Shown here piece by piece: positions 22,646-34,209 of a stretch of DNA of 64,000 nt; position 1 is the stretch's first letter, and each line of letters opens with the position of its first letter. The DNA is taken from positions 21,681,967 to 21,745,966 of the forward strand of contig CM068373.1 in NCBI GenBank assembly GCA_034769895.1. Reading direction: 5' to 3'. Origin of the DNA: Magicicada septendecula (Eukaryota; Arthropoda; Insecta; Hemiptera; Cicadidae). The notes beneath the pieces are model-generated. The model saw nothing but the letters and a program-made list of their open reading frames with translations, did not search any database and was not told the DNA's origin. The translations under genes and the position numbers were made by a program.

Positions 22646-23015
22646 TTTAGTTTATTTTATATTATTTTGAATGTTCATCATTATTTTAAATTTTGCATTC
22701 AGTTTATATTTAGTTCAGTTAATTTTATATTTTGCATTCATGATTGTATTTAGTTTTTAAAGACACCAGACCTTCCCTTGTCTCATGCACACACTCCCCC
22801 CCTCGCCATCACAACACAGATGTTCCAGATACGCCCTAAACAGATGTTTACCACCTACACTACTGTAACATCCTGTGTTCAGTAATTTCATTCACTCGCT
22901 CTTTGACAATGGCTTAAGTTAGTCGAACAGCTGTCAGAGTTAATTAAAAAAAAAAAATAAAAAAAAATTTTGTGAAACTTACCAAGTGTTTTTATATATT
23001 TTACAAAACCTTTGT

Positions 23016-23341
23016 ATTACAAGAATTTTAGTTTCAATACACAACAAAATTTACCTAAATGTTTACCAAAATTATCACTCTGAAATAACATTGGTATAAT
23101 TATAGTTTTAATTTATAGCTATAGTACACTGCAAAACATAAATCTTGAGTCAAAATTATTTTTTAAAATTTGTTAGTTTTGAAAGTGTAAAACTCGCATA
23201 ACTTTGAAAGAGAAAAAAAGAGAACAAAGTTCAGAAAAACGAGTTAGCCAACGTGGCGTGCAAATACGTAAAAACGTTTCGTCTTGAAAGCAGAGAGTTC
23301 GGATTATTTTGTTTATTGGTAATTTGTTTTGAATTGGATCT

Positions 23342-23376
<35 letters not shown>

Positions 23377-23456
23377 ACGCAAAATTAAAGAAGTGATAAT
23401 TGGATCAATAAGTAGATAAGCCTGTATAGATAGAGGCCGGTAAAGATTTAAATTTC
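23016..23456. other. Unassigned stretch with (GT)n at 23343-23373
   Basis: A GT microsatellite; no coding signal. Confidence 0.5.
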
Positions 23457-23727
23457 AATATTGGTTAACACGAAACGAACAATTACATTATTGATCACAC
23501 ATACTTTTCGATACACTGATTCCAACACAAAATTCGAATCCCAGCGCCAATTCCCTCCCACCAGCAACCCCCACCACACACACCTACATCCCATAACCGT
23601 TACTGTACAGACATTCAGTATTTAAATCCCATTGAAGAAGACGAATACCACGTCGAAACGTCTGGGTAACAAAACCAAAAAGTAAGTGTTCATAGTGGAA
23701 GTTTAGTATATAATATTGGTTAACACG
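23457..23727 (+). mobile_element. 239-bp hammerhead-bearing unit with 16-bp direct repeats
   Basis: AATATTGGTTAACACG occurs at 23457-23472 and again at 23712-23727, the form of a target-site duplication. Between them lie 239 bp with no ORF: a C-rich middle (CCCTCCCACCAGCAACCCCC) and, 45-80 bp before the right repeat, a hammerhead motif. It resembles an isolated PLE end (pseudo-LTR) or a non-autonomous retroposed ribozyme unit. Confidence 0.7.
23628..23666 (+). ncRNA. Hammerhead-ribozyme-like motif
   Basis: Helix I CCCA (23628-23631) pairs with TGGG (23663-23666). The core is TTGAAGA (C3 is U, giving a U3-G8 wobble), extra A, stem II GACG-AATACCA-CGTC, GAAA, then C-G stem III with no loop and U-C. 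The stem-III ACGU is self-complementary, as in hammerheads that act as dimers. Confidence 0.6.
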
Positions 23728-24150
23728 TTCTCTGCCGTCGTATTTAGCCTATTCCGCCTCCCAGGACAATAATGGTTTTGTATCATTTTTGAATCTATTA
23801 GGTTGATAAATTAACGTTTATTGGTATTATCATAACCAGAGTGCACGAATTGTGTTCTTACGATCTTTCGGGCAATGTGACCGACTCCACGTGCTATGGT
23901 TACTTTTATCGTCTCACGCCGCGTCGGTCATGCTTTCCGGCATCACTATGAGTTGGTCAAAACGGAAGGAATAGCAGTGGGTGTAAAGAAGCACTGTAAA
24001 GGATTTCACGAAAAAGCGGTACGAGAAGGAAAAGCGCCTCAAGAAAGAAGAAAAGTAAAAAAAAAACTTTACTACATTTTGCTCAGGGGGTCCAAAAAGC
24101 CAGTCTTATTCTTAACATGTTTTAATACTTTTCCATTGAATAATTTAAAT
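23728..24150. other. Unassigned stretch
   Basis: A 127-codon ORF at 23896-24279 is only recognisable in its last third, which is the LINE tail listed next. Confidence 0.4.
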
Positions 24151-24355
24151 ATTTGTAATTTTTTGAACAGAAGAAGATGGTGTGAACACTTGAATCGCAT
24201 GCCTGATATCTGTCCACCTGTGACTGCCTTGGGTTACCACCCTATTGAGAAGAGAATTGTCGGTAGACCGATGAAATGACTTCTGGAACAGATCTGAGGC
24301 GTAGTCCGTGGATTGATGATGATGATGATGACGATGATGATGATGATGATGACGA
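24150..24355 (+). pseudogene. LINE 3' tail with (GAT)n end
   Basis: RRRWCEHLNRMPDICPPVTA then LGYHPIEKRIVGRPMK is a LINE post-RT tail, followed by GVVRGL and a (GAT)n run at 24313-24355. Related tails: 17573-18420 and 54595-55180. Confidence 0.7.
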
Positions 24356-24649
24356 TAAAGAGAAAAAAGTCATAAAAACCATAAATATTAAAAATCATAT
24401 TCATAATATTTATAATAACATTTAAAAACCACATTCATAATAATGGTTTTTATTGAAGATAATGGAGTAGTGATGATGTAATTTTTTGAAACGTTTTGTA
24501 TTATTATAACAATAATTTACTACTTTATTTTATCTTTTACTAGTTTGTGTTATTTTTGAAATAAAATTTATAATCCCAACAGAAGTATAGAAGAAACTAA
24601 ATATTGGAAAATGAAAAAATGTTTAAATGTAAATAGAACAAAAATTAAA
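24356..24649. other. Unassigned AT-rich stretch
   Basis: Nothing recognised. Confidence 0.4.
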
Positions 24650-24935
24650 AAGTTCTTATGTTTATTCAAACATACACGCCTTATCATTTTTTACAATCCT
24701 AGCATGTTACATAGAACAAACAAAAAACAACTATAAAACGTTATTTTGTACATCTAAACGCCTACAAAAATCAGAAATATATAAATCTAATTTGGCCACA
24801 CATGCAATAAACACAGGACATGAATACCCAGACATAACCAACATGACACTAATAAAAAACATACCACACAAAGGTACCATAATATATAGAAAAATTTACA
24901 AATATGCAAACACAAAGCAGACTAATTCCTGAACA
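24650..24935 (+). pseudogene. GIY-YIG endonuclease fragment of a PLE
   Basis: Reads YIEQTKNNYKTLFCTSKRLQ then KSEIYKSNLATHAINTGHEY and PDITNMTLIKNIPHKGTI. YIEQ replaces the YIGQ motif; SNLATHAINTGHE is the helix that follows in the PLE endonuclease. RT is absent. It lies just before the 25.0-25.4 kb palindrome, as expected for the end of one PLE. Confidence 0.65.
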
Positions 24936-25029
24936 AATACAAATCAATACATGTACCCGAAACATGTACCAAATACTGGAATAAAACATCTTTAAGTTAA
25001 GAATTTATAAATATTAAATTAATTATTTA

Positions 25030-25410
25030 TTTAGTATTTATAATAACTTTGCCTGAAGATGTTTTGATGTTTTTTTTATTTGGAACACGTTTAGGGAAAC
25101 TTAGTGTTCCCATCGTCAGCCTCCCTAATTTTGAATCTTGTGGAGTACTTGTGTGTTGGTTGCTTGTTGTTATGGTTTCCTGTTGGTCATTAGCACTTTA
25201 TATTGTGTATTTTTATACACTACAATTACACACAATAATACAAATTTAAAGCACCAAAAACCAACAGGAAATCATAACAACAACCAACCAACACACAAGT
25301 ACTCCACAAGATTCAAAATTAGGAAGGCTGACGATTGGGACACTAAGTGTCCCAAAACGTGTTCCAAATAAGGAAAAACATCTTGAGGTAAAGTTATTAT
25401 AAATATTAAA
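25030..25410. repeat. Long inverted repeat of PLE ends
   Basis: Arms 25030-25208 and 25229-25410 around a loop of about 20 bp. They share ATTTATAATAACTTTGCCTG/inverse at the outer ends and the TGTGTTGGTTGCTTGTTGTT block. Each arm carries a hammerhead-like core (right arm CTGACGA at 25328, stem II GGGACAC-TAA-GTGTCCC) in which G12 of GAAA is changed (AAAA right, TAAA left). Its stem II resembles that at 27.0 kb, so the families are related. Confidence 0.85.
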
Positions 25411-26980
25411 TCTGTAATATACATGAAGAAATAGAATATATCAAGAAGTGTTTGAATAAAAATAAATTATATATGCATCAAGAAACAGTCTGTAGCACAA
25501 AGTGTTTAAAAATATATTTTGATAAAAACTACCAAGTCTTATAGAAATAGACTTGTCCTGACACTAAAAACTCGCGACGGTCAGTTCGTCCTTCTATGAC
25601 AAGACTTCGGAACGAACTGGCCCATCCGTACTCGGCAGGGTACCGACTCAAATAATTTTTAGACCTTCTGATTGATGGAAAATCTAGCAATATCATAGAT
25701 ATTCACAGCGATAGACAGACTTCAAGTTAAAACTCTGTCCGATTCTCCAAAGGCGTGTCCAGATTTAATCTACAAATTGTATTACCCACTAGGAGATAAC
25801 AAAGTTAAAGAAGAACTGATTTCATTAAAAAAAACATGAAAATTATAGGTTTTGAGAATTGAGTATATCGAAAATGTAGATTACAACAACGAGAACACCC
25901 TGTCCAAGTATGAAAAAGAAATATCAATTATCAAAGAAGTAATTAAATAAAATGTGAATCACACGCGCACTCGCGCACTCGCGCACTTACACACAGATAT
26001 TTCACTTGACATAAAGAGTACAAAATTATGTATATTTTGACATAACATACGTTTTAAACATACCTTAATTCAAAACTTATGACTACAAAGAAAAGAACAA
26101 AATCAAATTATAACATGTGTATGGTTATCAGAGAATGTGCAGCAGCGTCAGTATCCCTATTATATGAAACTTAAATCCTGTTCTGTTGCATTGTGTTTAT
26201 AATTTTATTTTTTTCTTACTTAAAATTTTCAAAATGTGTACACCATACATAAATCCTTACAAAATTTAAAACTACTATACTGGAGAGGAAAAGTTTTTTT
26301 TTCCACTGGTGTCATGTTGAGTTAAGGTAGACGTTGCGGGATGTATAAAGTATCTGCACAACACAAAGCTTACCCCTGTCATCCAACCTGCCGTGTTTAC
26401 ATTATCTGCTCACTTTGGGCCGGCAAGCTAGCATCAGTTTTTTTATACTGTTGTAAGCAGCTTTTGACGTGATTTGAAGTTACCCAACGTCTTGGTGAAA
26501 ACACTGTAACATGAAATGAGATGTGGTTGTATTCAAGTGGTATGTTGGGTCACGTCAACTTTGCCACTTGTGTAAGAAAATATTTGTGTAACAACATAAG
26601 AACATGTTTTTGTCTAATACTATGTGACGTACAAGGGTCGCATAGCATAAGTAGTCGGTTATATAGAATACTAGCTGTTACCGCGGCTTCGCACGCGAAT
26701 ATTTCACTTTTAATATGTATTTTAATATAATTTTTATTGTCTACGTCTATATGGCGTTCTGTCAGCTCGTACAACAATTTTGTACTCATTAGTCAAATTC
26801 TCTCCAAAGCTGTTTTCAGCACTTGTACTATTTTTACTTGTATTAAAATTTTATGTTGGTGCCACAGCCTTTGGAGATTTAAAAGTACATATTGTTAATG
26901 GAATAAATCCGCTTATAGTCCAAGCTACGTATTTTATAATCAACTAAACGCTATGCAACTCACCGTCTGTGGCTTAAGTA
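25411..26980. other. Unassigned stretch
   Basis: 25964-25991 has short CGCACT units. 26668-26700 reads ACTAGCTGTTACCGCGGCTT then CGCACGCGAATATTT, a short motif I recall as recurring in insect genomes but cannot assign to a class. No gene. Confidence 0.4.
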
Positions 26981-26995
26981 AATGTCTTCACAATA

Positions 26996-27038
26996 CAATT
27001 GACATGTTTCGGGACACTTGTCCCATCCTCAGAATTAT
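26996..27038 (-). ncRNA. Hammerhead ribozyme with full consensus core
   Basis: Minus strand: helix I TAATT pairs with AATTG on the far side (last pair G-U). CTGAGGA, extra T, stem II GGGAC-AAGT-GTCCC, GAAA, stem III C-AT-G, then U-C cleavage dinucleotide. Every invariant core base is present. It lies about 220 bp beyond the endonuclease end of a PLE, the usual location. Confidence 0.75.
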
Positions 27039-27249
27039 TAAAAATGTCTCTTCATACCATCATACAATGGCACAGTAGTCAATATTTTAAAAATATTAAA
27101 ATCCACATAAACACAAAACACAATTACATTACACAAAGTTCGCGCACAACAGTTTTACGGTGTACACCGCACGGCAACCGACAGCGCACTGGTTCATATT
27201 TGACTCGGCGACAATATCGCAACACAGTATCATACAGGACATTAGATTT

Positions 27250-28140
27250 AAAGTTCAGCTGATCATTTAAAACATGTGGCCTGGTAACAGGATTATTATA
27301 GAGCGTATTAGATTATATAGAGCATACGCTCTATATATTTGAAACTCTTCAAGGGCGTTCATGTAACGTCCTTTATTACAAAAGTGAAGGGGTATCAAGT
27401 TGGTATGAAAATTAGTATAGTTGTGATTTTCATCAATAAGATGTTTAGCGAATTTATATTTTACATTTTCTGTGTTGTGAAAATAAATGGGTGGCTTATG
27501 TTGAACAAACCCCTTGAGAAAACCACGGCCCGTTTGGCCTACATAAAAAGCATCACAACTATTAGGCCTACATATTAATTTATAGATCCCTGTTTTCTTT
27601 TGAAGGACGGTTGGTTCCCGAGTACGAAGGCTATTTAAAATGTTATTTGTAGTCTTATATGTGACAATAACATTTGACTTGTTTCAAATAGAAGACAGAA
27701 TTCTAGGTAGAAAGCTCATGTATGGTATAGAAATGTATTTATACACACTGTCCCCAGGTGGCCTTAGCGTGTTTGCGTTTTTTCGTCTCATATGTTTTTT
27801 AAGGATATTATTTACTACTGCTTTTTTGTAGCCATTGGTGACCGCAATGTGTTGAATTGTATTTAGTTCGTCTTGGTAATCCTTGTCGCTGAGGGGCAAT
27901 GATGAAGAGGCGGTTAACCATGCTGTGGAAAGCAGCCATTTTCTGCGATACCGGATGATAAGATGTGGCGTGTATTACAGTGTCAGTTGTAGTGGGTTTC
28001 CTATAAATATTAAACTCCAATTTATTAATGTTTCTGGTGACCGTCAAATCTAGAAAATTTAGTTTTCCACTGTCCTCGTGCTCCACTGTAAACTGTATAT
28101 TGTTATTAACACTATTCCTTAAATTTTTAGTGACCGTCCA
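27250..28140 (-). pseudogene. PLE RT C-terminus and GIY-YIG domain (frameshifted)
   Basis: Begins SVNNNIQFTVEHEDSGKLNF then LDLTVTRNINKLEFNIYRKP and TTTDTVIHA, continuing AAFHSMVNRLFIIAPQ. A frameshift leads to LPLSDKDYQDELNTIQHIAV and KKHMRRKNA. After another shift, LRTREPTVLQKKTGIYKLIC then DAFYVGQTGRGFLKGFVQH gives the GIY...YVG endonuclease core, followed by KFAKHLIDENHNYTNFHTNL and NALEEFQIYRAY. At least two frameshifts and a stop. Different family from the 20.5-kb PLE. Confidence 0.8.
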
Positions 28141-28151
28141 TCAGAGAATGT

Positions 28152-28402
28152 TTTAGTGGACGGTTAGTGAGGATCGGTCAATAATACAACTTTTAGTTAT
28201 TTTGCGTCGACGTTTCGACAATATTTATTGTCATCTTCAGGACCTGTGCATGAAATACAATAGAAATATCAAAACATGTTTGATATTTCTATTGTATTTC
28301 ATGCACAGGTCCTGAAGATGACAATAAATATTGTCGAAACGTCGACGCAAAATAACTAAAAGTTGTATTATTGACCGATCGTCACTAACCGTCCACTAAA
28401 AC
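28152..28402. repeat. Near-perfect 251-bp palindrome with two opposed hammerheads
   Basis: Arms meet around AAACATGTTT near 28276 with virtually no loop. Outer ends are GTTTTAGTGGACGGTTAGTG and its inverse; one or two mismatches per arm by eye. This is a head-to-head pair of PLE ends. Its ribozyme stem differs from that at 27.0 kb, so it may belong to another PLE than the adjoining RT fragment. Confidence 0.9.
28309..28346 (+). ncRNA. Hammerhead ribozyme-like motif (mirror copy on minus at 28206-28243)
   Basis: Helix I GTC (28309-28311) pairs with GAC (28344-28346). CTGAAGA, extra T, stem II GACAAT-AAAT-ATTGTC, GAAA, stem III C-G without loop, U-C. All core bases fit. Both strands would carry the motif because of the palindrome. 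Confidence 0.65.
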
Positions 28403-28419
28403 AGTTATTAATACTGTTT

Positions 28420-28920
28420 AAATATGTGTGTAGCCTGTCTATATGTTGTGTTGTACCTACATTATTGTCTTGTGCAACCAGTTGTTACATATGGATCTGA
28501 AGTGTGGACTTTGACAGAAAATGACAAAACTGATTATAATCATTTTTGCACAAAATATTACGTAACATTAATGGCATAGTAAGAGAAGAAGAAAGTCTGG
28601 AGAATACGCAATAACAATGAACTACAGGGCCCTTATAAATGGAAAAATACATAGTGAAATTCATCAAATCACAGAGGTTGCGTTCGCTGGGACATGTGGA
28701 AAGAATGTCTGAGGAAAGATTGCCTAAAAGAATGCTGAAGTGAAGAAGTGAAGATTATATACTACTAGACGTAGAAGCAGACCAAGGATGAGGTGGCTGG
28801 ATGGCGTTACAGAAGATCTTGCTAACATGGGAAGCAGTGGGTGGAGAGGAAGGGCGGATAATAGAGAAGCATTAAGGAGGTTAAAGCCCGCCAAAGGCTG
28901 TAACGCCAGATAAGATGAAG
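28420..28920 (+). pseudogene. LINE C-terminal fragment, heavily decayed
   Basis: Reads LVQPVVTYGSEVWTLTENDK, then falls apart in three frames: RSLGHVERMSEERLPKRML, SRPRMRWLDGVTEDLANMG and ALRRLKPAKGCNAR. The TYGSE box and the GHVERM/RPR motifs mark the post-RT tail of a LINE. Many stops. Confidence 0.65.
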
Positions 28921-29800
28921 AACAATATAATTATTATAAAACAATAGAAATAAAAGTAAACGCAGGAAGTATTTTACACGAAAAAACATAATTTTTAAGT
29001 AATCGTGTTGTGTTCCCACTGTGAATACAGACAATATTTTGAAAATTCACACCTGCGTCATTTACACATTATACAACATATTCAATTGTCTTATGTATAT
29101 CTAAATGTTAGTAAGTATTTACATTTAATAGTAAATATCGTTATTTAAAGAAATTATAGTTACGATAAATATCTTTACAAATACCGTTACTCATTATGGA
29201 AACCATGTTTTGATACAAATATGAATTTACTAAAGAAAGTAAATTATTGGCATCTTTGTTATTTATATGCTTAATGAAGTAAACATTAAAAGATATTACA
29301 TTTTATATTCGGACCTTTCTTTGCATAAATACTTTTTGAATTCTACGGTGGTGGGGAATAATGAAAGCTACCATATTGTGTAGTAAATTGCAGAAATCTT
29401 TGAATCACGGAGGTAGTGACAAATGGCACGTAAAAGTTCCGCTATTCTTGTCAGTAGGTGAGCAAAAAATATCTACGCACAGAGATGAACGACCCTGCGA
29501 ATTCACTTAATGGTCTATAAACGTAAATTGTTTAACGTTCAATTTTCCAAAGTTTTCCTTTTCATTTTAAACGTAGGTGTTTTAAACAATATGATATGTT
29601 ACTTTATAACCGTTTTACGTGTGTTTCAATAAAACACATTAGGTGTGCTAACCAATAATAAACGTATATATTACGTTAATTGCGTAAGCTGCTTTTACGT
29701 TAATACGTATCATATCTGTACCCAATCTGTAGCCAATTCAGGCTTTGCGATAAGTAATGCAGCTAATGTTTTTAAACATTAATAAAAATACAAAAGGCAA
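28921..29800. other. Unassigned AT-rich stretch
   Basis: No feature I can support. Confidence 0.4.
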
Positions 29801-30190
29801 GAGTATCCCGACATGAGAAAATTAGAAATGAAGTTATTAAGGACAGAGTAAATGAGAAAAATTCAATTGTTGATTTTATCTAAACAAAAATTACAGTGGT
29901 ATGGACACACGGAAAGAATGACAAAGGAAAGATTGGCAAGGAGGGTTATGGAATGGACACCACCAAGAAGAAGGAAAAGAGGAAGACAACCTATCACCTG
30001 GATAGAAGAAATTCAGACTATATTGAGGGAATGAGAAATTGAAGAAGATATTTGGATGGACAAGCAGCAGTAGAAGATGAGAATTCAATCACTTCTGTAA
30101 TTTTTGGTTCTGGAAATGTGTAAACATTGTACAGCCGGATTAATAATAATTATAATAATAATAATCCATATGTTATTATTATTATTATTA
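29801..30190 (+). pseudogene. LINE tail with (AAT)n end
   Basis: KQKLQWYGHTERMTKERLAR then RVMEWTPPRRRKRGRQPITW is an RTE-like post-RT tail, followed by two stops and an AAT-rich simple run at 30140-30190. Same class as 5762-6148. Confidence 0.7.
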
Positions 30191-30807
30191 TTAATATTAT
30201 ACAAAACCTTTTCAAGTATTTTCATGGGTTTGGCAAAAAAAAAAAAATCAATATGTTATTTAGAAACTGTGTCCGTATGTTGCTACAATTGGAAAACATT
30301 AAACATTAAAAATTCTCAAGTCTTTGCATATGCCTTCATTGTAAAGTATATCTCTTCGGGTCCGGCCTTTACCAGATCGCAAGAATTTAATCTAATCAGA
30401 TGATTTTTTACCGAAACTTAATTTTCAGAACCGTACAACACTGTCATAAACATTTCTACATAACATTTTATAATCTCCGTTATTATCTAGTGGAAACAGT
30501 TTCCTCCTTTTACTGAATAACGGTTATCAAATTATTCAATTATGGACACAAAAGTGGCCAATTTTTAACAAACGTCAGAAGTGATTTGACAATCTAGAAA
30601 AAGTGACACCCGCTCTATACTCTTATTATCCAATACAACCTTGCCCATAGAAGCCATAGTTTTTATTTCCTACACTGAACGTTGAAGACATGTTTAAATT
30701 CAGACAGGCTTGTTGAAACTGACACACTAATGTTTGGAGCTGACATTAATTGTCCCTGATGATTACATGATCATCCGCAAAGTGTGTAATGCTTGCTGTT
30801 TGTAATA
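30191..30807. other. Unassigned stretch
   Basis: No gene recognised. Confidence 0.4.
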
Positions 30808-31270
30808 CAAATCATCATCATCTTCAAGGATTAAACCAAGGATGGTTTGTTCCGGTCTCAAATAGGCAAAGATTAGAACTGGTCACTTCAGCGCTTTCTC
30901 GGACGTCCCACCCCTCTCCGTCCACTAGGCTTATAGTTACATAGTTGTTTGGGGATGCGGCAGTCATCCATTCGGCAAAAATGTTTTCACCAATTCAACC
31001 GATACTGGGCGATCCTGTCGAGTATACTAATAATATTCAGCTCCTGCCGTATAGGCTATCTGTGTTTCTTCTATGATCATGGAGAGTGTACCCTGCCACG
31101 TGTCTGAAAAATCTCATTTCAGCCGCTTGGATGCGACTGGCCTGGCATTTCGTTAATTCCTTAAAGTCCAATTCTCAGACCGATAAAGGAGTGTGGGAAG
31201 AGCTACTACCTTCCCAAGGGCGTAAGACATATTACAGGTCATCTCACAGAACAATTACAGGTCTAATTTA
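30808..31270 (-). pseudogene. LINE 3' end, sister of the 18.7-19.3 kb copy
   Basis: CATCATCATCTTCAAGGATT then AAACCAAGGATGG is the reverse complement of the end of 18725-19330, and the similarity continues through the VGRPR, WWEHL and VRFLR segments up to about 31250. Several stops and indels. Confidence 0.75.
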
Positions 31271-31431
31271 AAAAAGAAGTTGCAGTTGAGGAAAACACGA
31301 CGTCAGTGACAACTGTAATAGACTGCAAGGCTAAATTTTAAACTGTGAAAAGAGTTTAAAATAGATATACAGTAAGAAGGCGATTTGAATGCCAATGGGA
31401 ATAATGAACAATGAATGAATTCGCGTCATGT

Positions 31432-32480
31432 ACTAGGTGTGAGCAAAAAGTATCAGGATTGATTTTATTTACATAAATATACAAGAATTACAGATTTTTA
31501 AACTTGTCTCCTTTAAAATTGTCCCCTTATGCAGCCACACACTTCTTCCAGCGCTTTCCCAACTGTTCGAAGCATGTCTTAAAGTCATCATCTGTAAGAG
31601 CCTCAAGTTCTCTCGTCGCATTTTAACATTGAAAATGTTTATAAGGACGTGTCGCACATTTGAAAACGACCGCTGGTGCGTGATCGAAAATGGGAACCGG
31701 TGAGTTTCCATAGAAACTACTTCTTTGTTGTCAATAACGTAGTACACATATAAAACTTCGCTTATGAATGCGACTACATTTAACTTATAATCTGTACATT
31801 GGTAAATGAAGAATGAATTCATTGATTGGTGAAAGAAGAATGAATTCACTGATTGGTGAATGAACATAAATATATACATTTTTTAGATTTATTGAAACAT
31901 TTTCAATTCCCTTCTCTGTGCATTGCATTTGTGCAATGCCTGTAAATTATTCTTCTATGTCTTGAAATAATCTCCCTTTTAATTGATTTTTTATCTTAGG
32001 AAAGAGGAAAAGTCACAGGCAGGTGAATACGGAGGATGCTGAAGATGTGAAATGTTGTGTTTAGCAAGAAAATGCTGAACAGCATGTTACATGTAGGCGG
32101 GTCGTATTGAAGCCACCACTCTGATGCAACTGTCACTTTTTTCGTCGAATTGAATCCCTCATTCGCCTCAATACAGAAATTTAGTAGACCTGGTTTACTG
32201 TTTGCCACGGTGGAGCTAATTCACGATGAACAATCCCCTGGTGATCAAAGAAACCTGTGAGCATGGCCTTGACTTTGCTTCGGCTCTGTTTTGCCTATTT
32301 TAGTCTTGGAGAATTTGGCGTCTTCCACACTAAAAACCTTCGTTTCTAGATCGTATCCATAAACCAATAATTCATCACCCGTTTTGATCGATTTAATGAA
32401 GTCCTCATCGTTTTTAGCACATTCAAGCCGGTCTTGAGCGACTGACACCCGGGCATCGTTTTGGTCAGCTGTGAGCACTT
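31432..32480 (-). pseudogene. mariner-type transposase remnant
   Basis: Minus strand 32478-32245 reads LTADQNDARVSVAQDRLECA then KNDEDFIKSIKTGDELLVYG and YDLETKVFSV. TGDE..VYGYD is the first catalytic aspartate region of mariner/Tc1 DDE transposases. Frameshifted downstream pieces follow in order: DHQGIVHRELAPPWQTVNQ, then HNISHLQHPPYSPACDF (the YSPDLAPCDF box, third aspartate lost) at about 32065-32010, and FEQLGKRWKKCVAA near 31540. TGTGAGCAAAAAGTATCAGG at 31438 may be one terminal repeat; I found no partner. Inactive. Confidence 0.75.
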
Positions 32481-34209
32481 TTGGTACAAACTTTGCAGAA
32501 ACACGTCACGTAAGTGAATATATTTACGAAGGGCTGGCTAGCCGCGCAGCATAAACCATTATATTTAGTTAGGGCTTTATGAATCGTTGACAATAGATAA
32601 AGGGAACATTTCCTGGTAAAAGACCATACATTTCTGTACCTATCAGTCATGTCCACTTTCGGCCATACATAAACACGTGTCTCTCTAGCTCATAGATGTC
32701 AATTCTAATTAGTTTCTACACTTCTTTTTAGTTCTTGAAATTAAAACTTAAGTTTTATTAATTATCTCTATTTCCATACTATTATTCTGTAAATGAAAAT
32801 CAATTTAAGACGTCATAAATTTTTACAATTATAACTTGTCAACATTTTTGCAGTTTAAATATTCGAATAAAATTAGGATTTAAAACGTTATCCTGTATGA
32901 TTGGAAACAATCATAAGTAAGTTTAGAATTTTTTCAGTAACAGTTTTCAGCTTTTACGTTTCATATATAAAATGTTTACAGTAACATTTTATGTACCTAT
33001 ACACTGATCACAATTTGTGTTATACACGTGTTAAAGTTATAATAATGACTTGTGACATTTAATCGGGCTCCATGTATAATAGTGGAATTATAATATAATT
33101 TTATAAGGAATATTAGTTGTTTTATTTAAAAAAGTGTTAGCTCCGTAAAATTTAGACAGTACTGTAGATTGAAATTATAATTTAACAAACGTCCTTCCTT
33201 GAAAATACTAACAAAAATATTTGATGTGGTTGAAAATCAAAACAAGCAGACACGGAACCACAGGGATTTGACATATTTTAATTAGTTATACCTATATTAA
33301 TTTTGTTCATCAATATTATCATATTTTACTACACAGAGCTGCTGGCAACCAGCCTATGGGCTGTCAACCTAGAAGAGAGACTACACCGTAAAGCAAATAA
33401 TTTTAGACTGGAATTTTAATCACAAAATATTTTAATCTGTTGTAAGCTATAATAATCAACTTTGCTTCTACGCAAGTGACATTGCCGTTACTTGAGCCGT
33501 TATCCCACAACACGTTTTGCGTAACAAGAAGGAGTACGTGAGATACAAAAGACGTGCTTCAAATACTAAAGCAACAGACGCCTACGTGAATTTAAAGTGA
33601 GATAAGCTGGAATGTGATTAAACATTTTTCTGTTTTATGTAACTTAATATCGTTTGGAAAAAAATATTACCATTTTCAGAATATAAAAATATATGGGACG
33701 GGTATATTTTTGTTAACTATAAAATATATCAACTAGTAGTTTTTGAATAACAAATTCTAAATTTATTAGCTCAAAGCTTATAGCTTGTATTAAGTGCGCA
33801 AGCAAGTTTTGTTTCTCGTAGCCTTAGAAGAGGAAAATATAGTGTAATACACTACATTATCAGGCAAATAATTTTTGTTGTATAAGTTTACAGTCTTAAG
33901 TATTAAGTATAAGTCTGGCTAGTCATTAGCGTAAGGAGTAGAATTAACGAATTGGCTTACAAGAATTAAATTATACAGTAATTAATTATAAAACACTAAT
34001 AGGAAACAATGATTATAACAAAGTTACATTGTGGTCAAAAAGCTGTGCCGATATGACAAACTATTTAACATTTGCAGAGAAAACAAAGGTATACAATAAT
34101 GTATAATTGCTCACGTTATATATCAAGACATAAATTAGCAGAAAAGCAGCAGAATACCGTTATACAATTATATAATGTGCATACCCAACACTTTTCTGAC
34201 GAAATAACG
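32481..34209. other. Unassigned AT-rich stretch
   Basis: No credible ORF or repeat structure seen. Confidence 0.4.

Larger units (their letters stand above)
20491..23015 (+). mobile_element. Near-complete Penelope-like element
   Basis: Order: a 76-bp arm (20491-20566) that is the exact inverse of the first 76 bp of the unique region (20604-20679); one RT-EN frame 20672-22645 broken by two stops; a 3' UTR with reverse-complement copies of the 39-bp tandem unit (22646-22758); a degenerate hammerhead end (TTTGACAATGGCTTAAGTTA then GTCGAACAGCTGTC, 22902-22937); and the terminal ACCAAGTGTTTTTATATAT. Truncated relatives lie at 13246-13945 (3' end) and 53575-54060 (minus). Confidence 0.85.
26985..28140 (-). 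mobile_element. PLE fragment: RT C-terminus, endonuclease, 3' hammerhead end
   Basis: Minus strand: RT C-terminal region at 28140-27720, endonuclease at 27620-27330, 3' UTR, then a hammerhead motif at 27038-26996. The N-terminal RT, including the YxDD box, is missing; at 28152 the sequence gives way to a palindrome. Confidence 0.8.
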
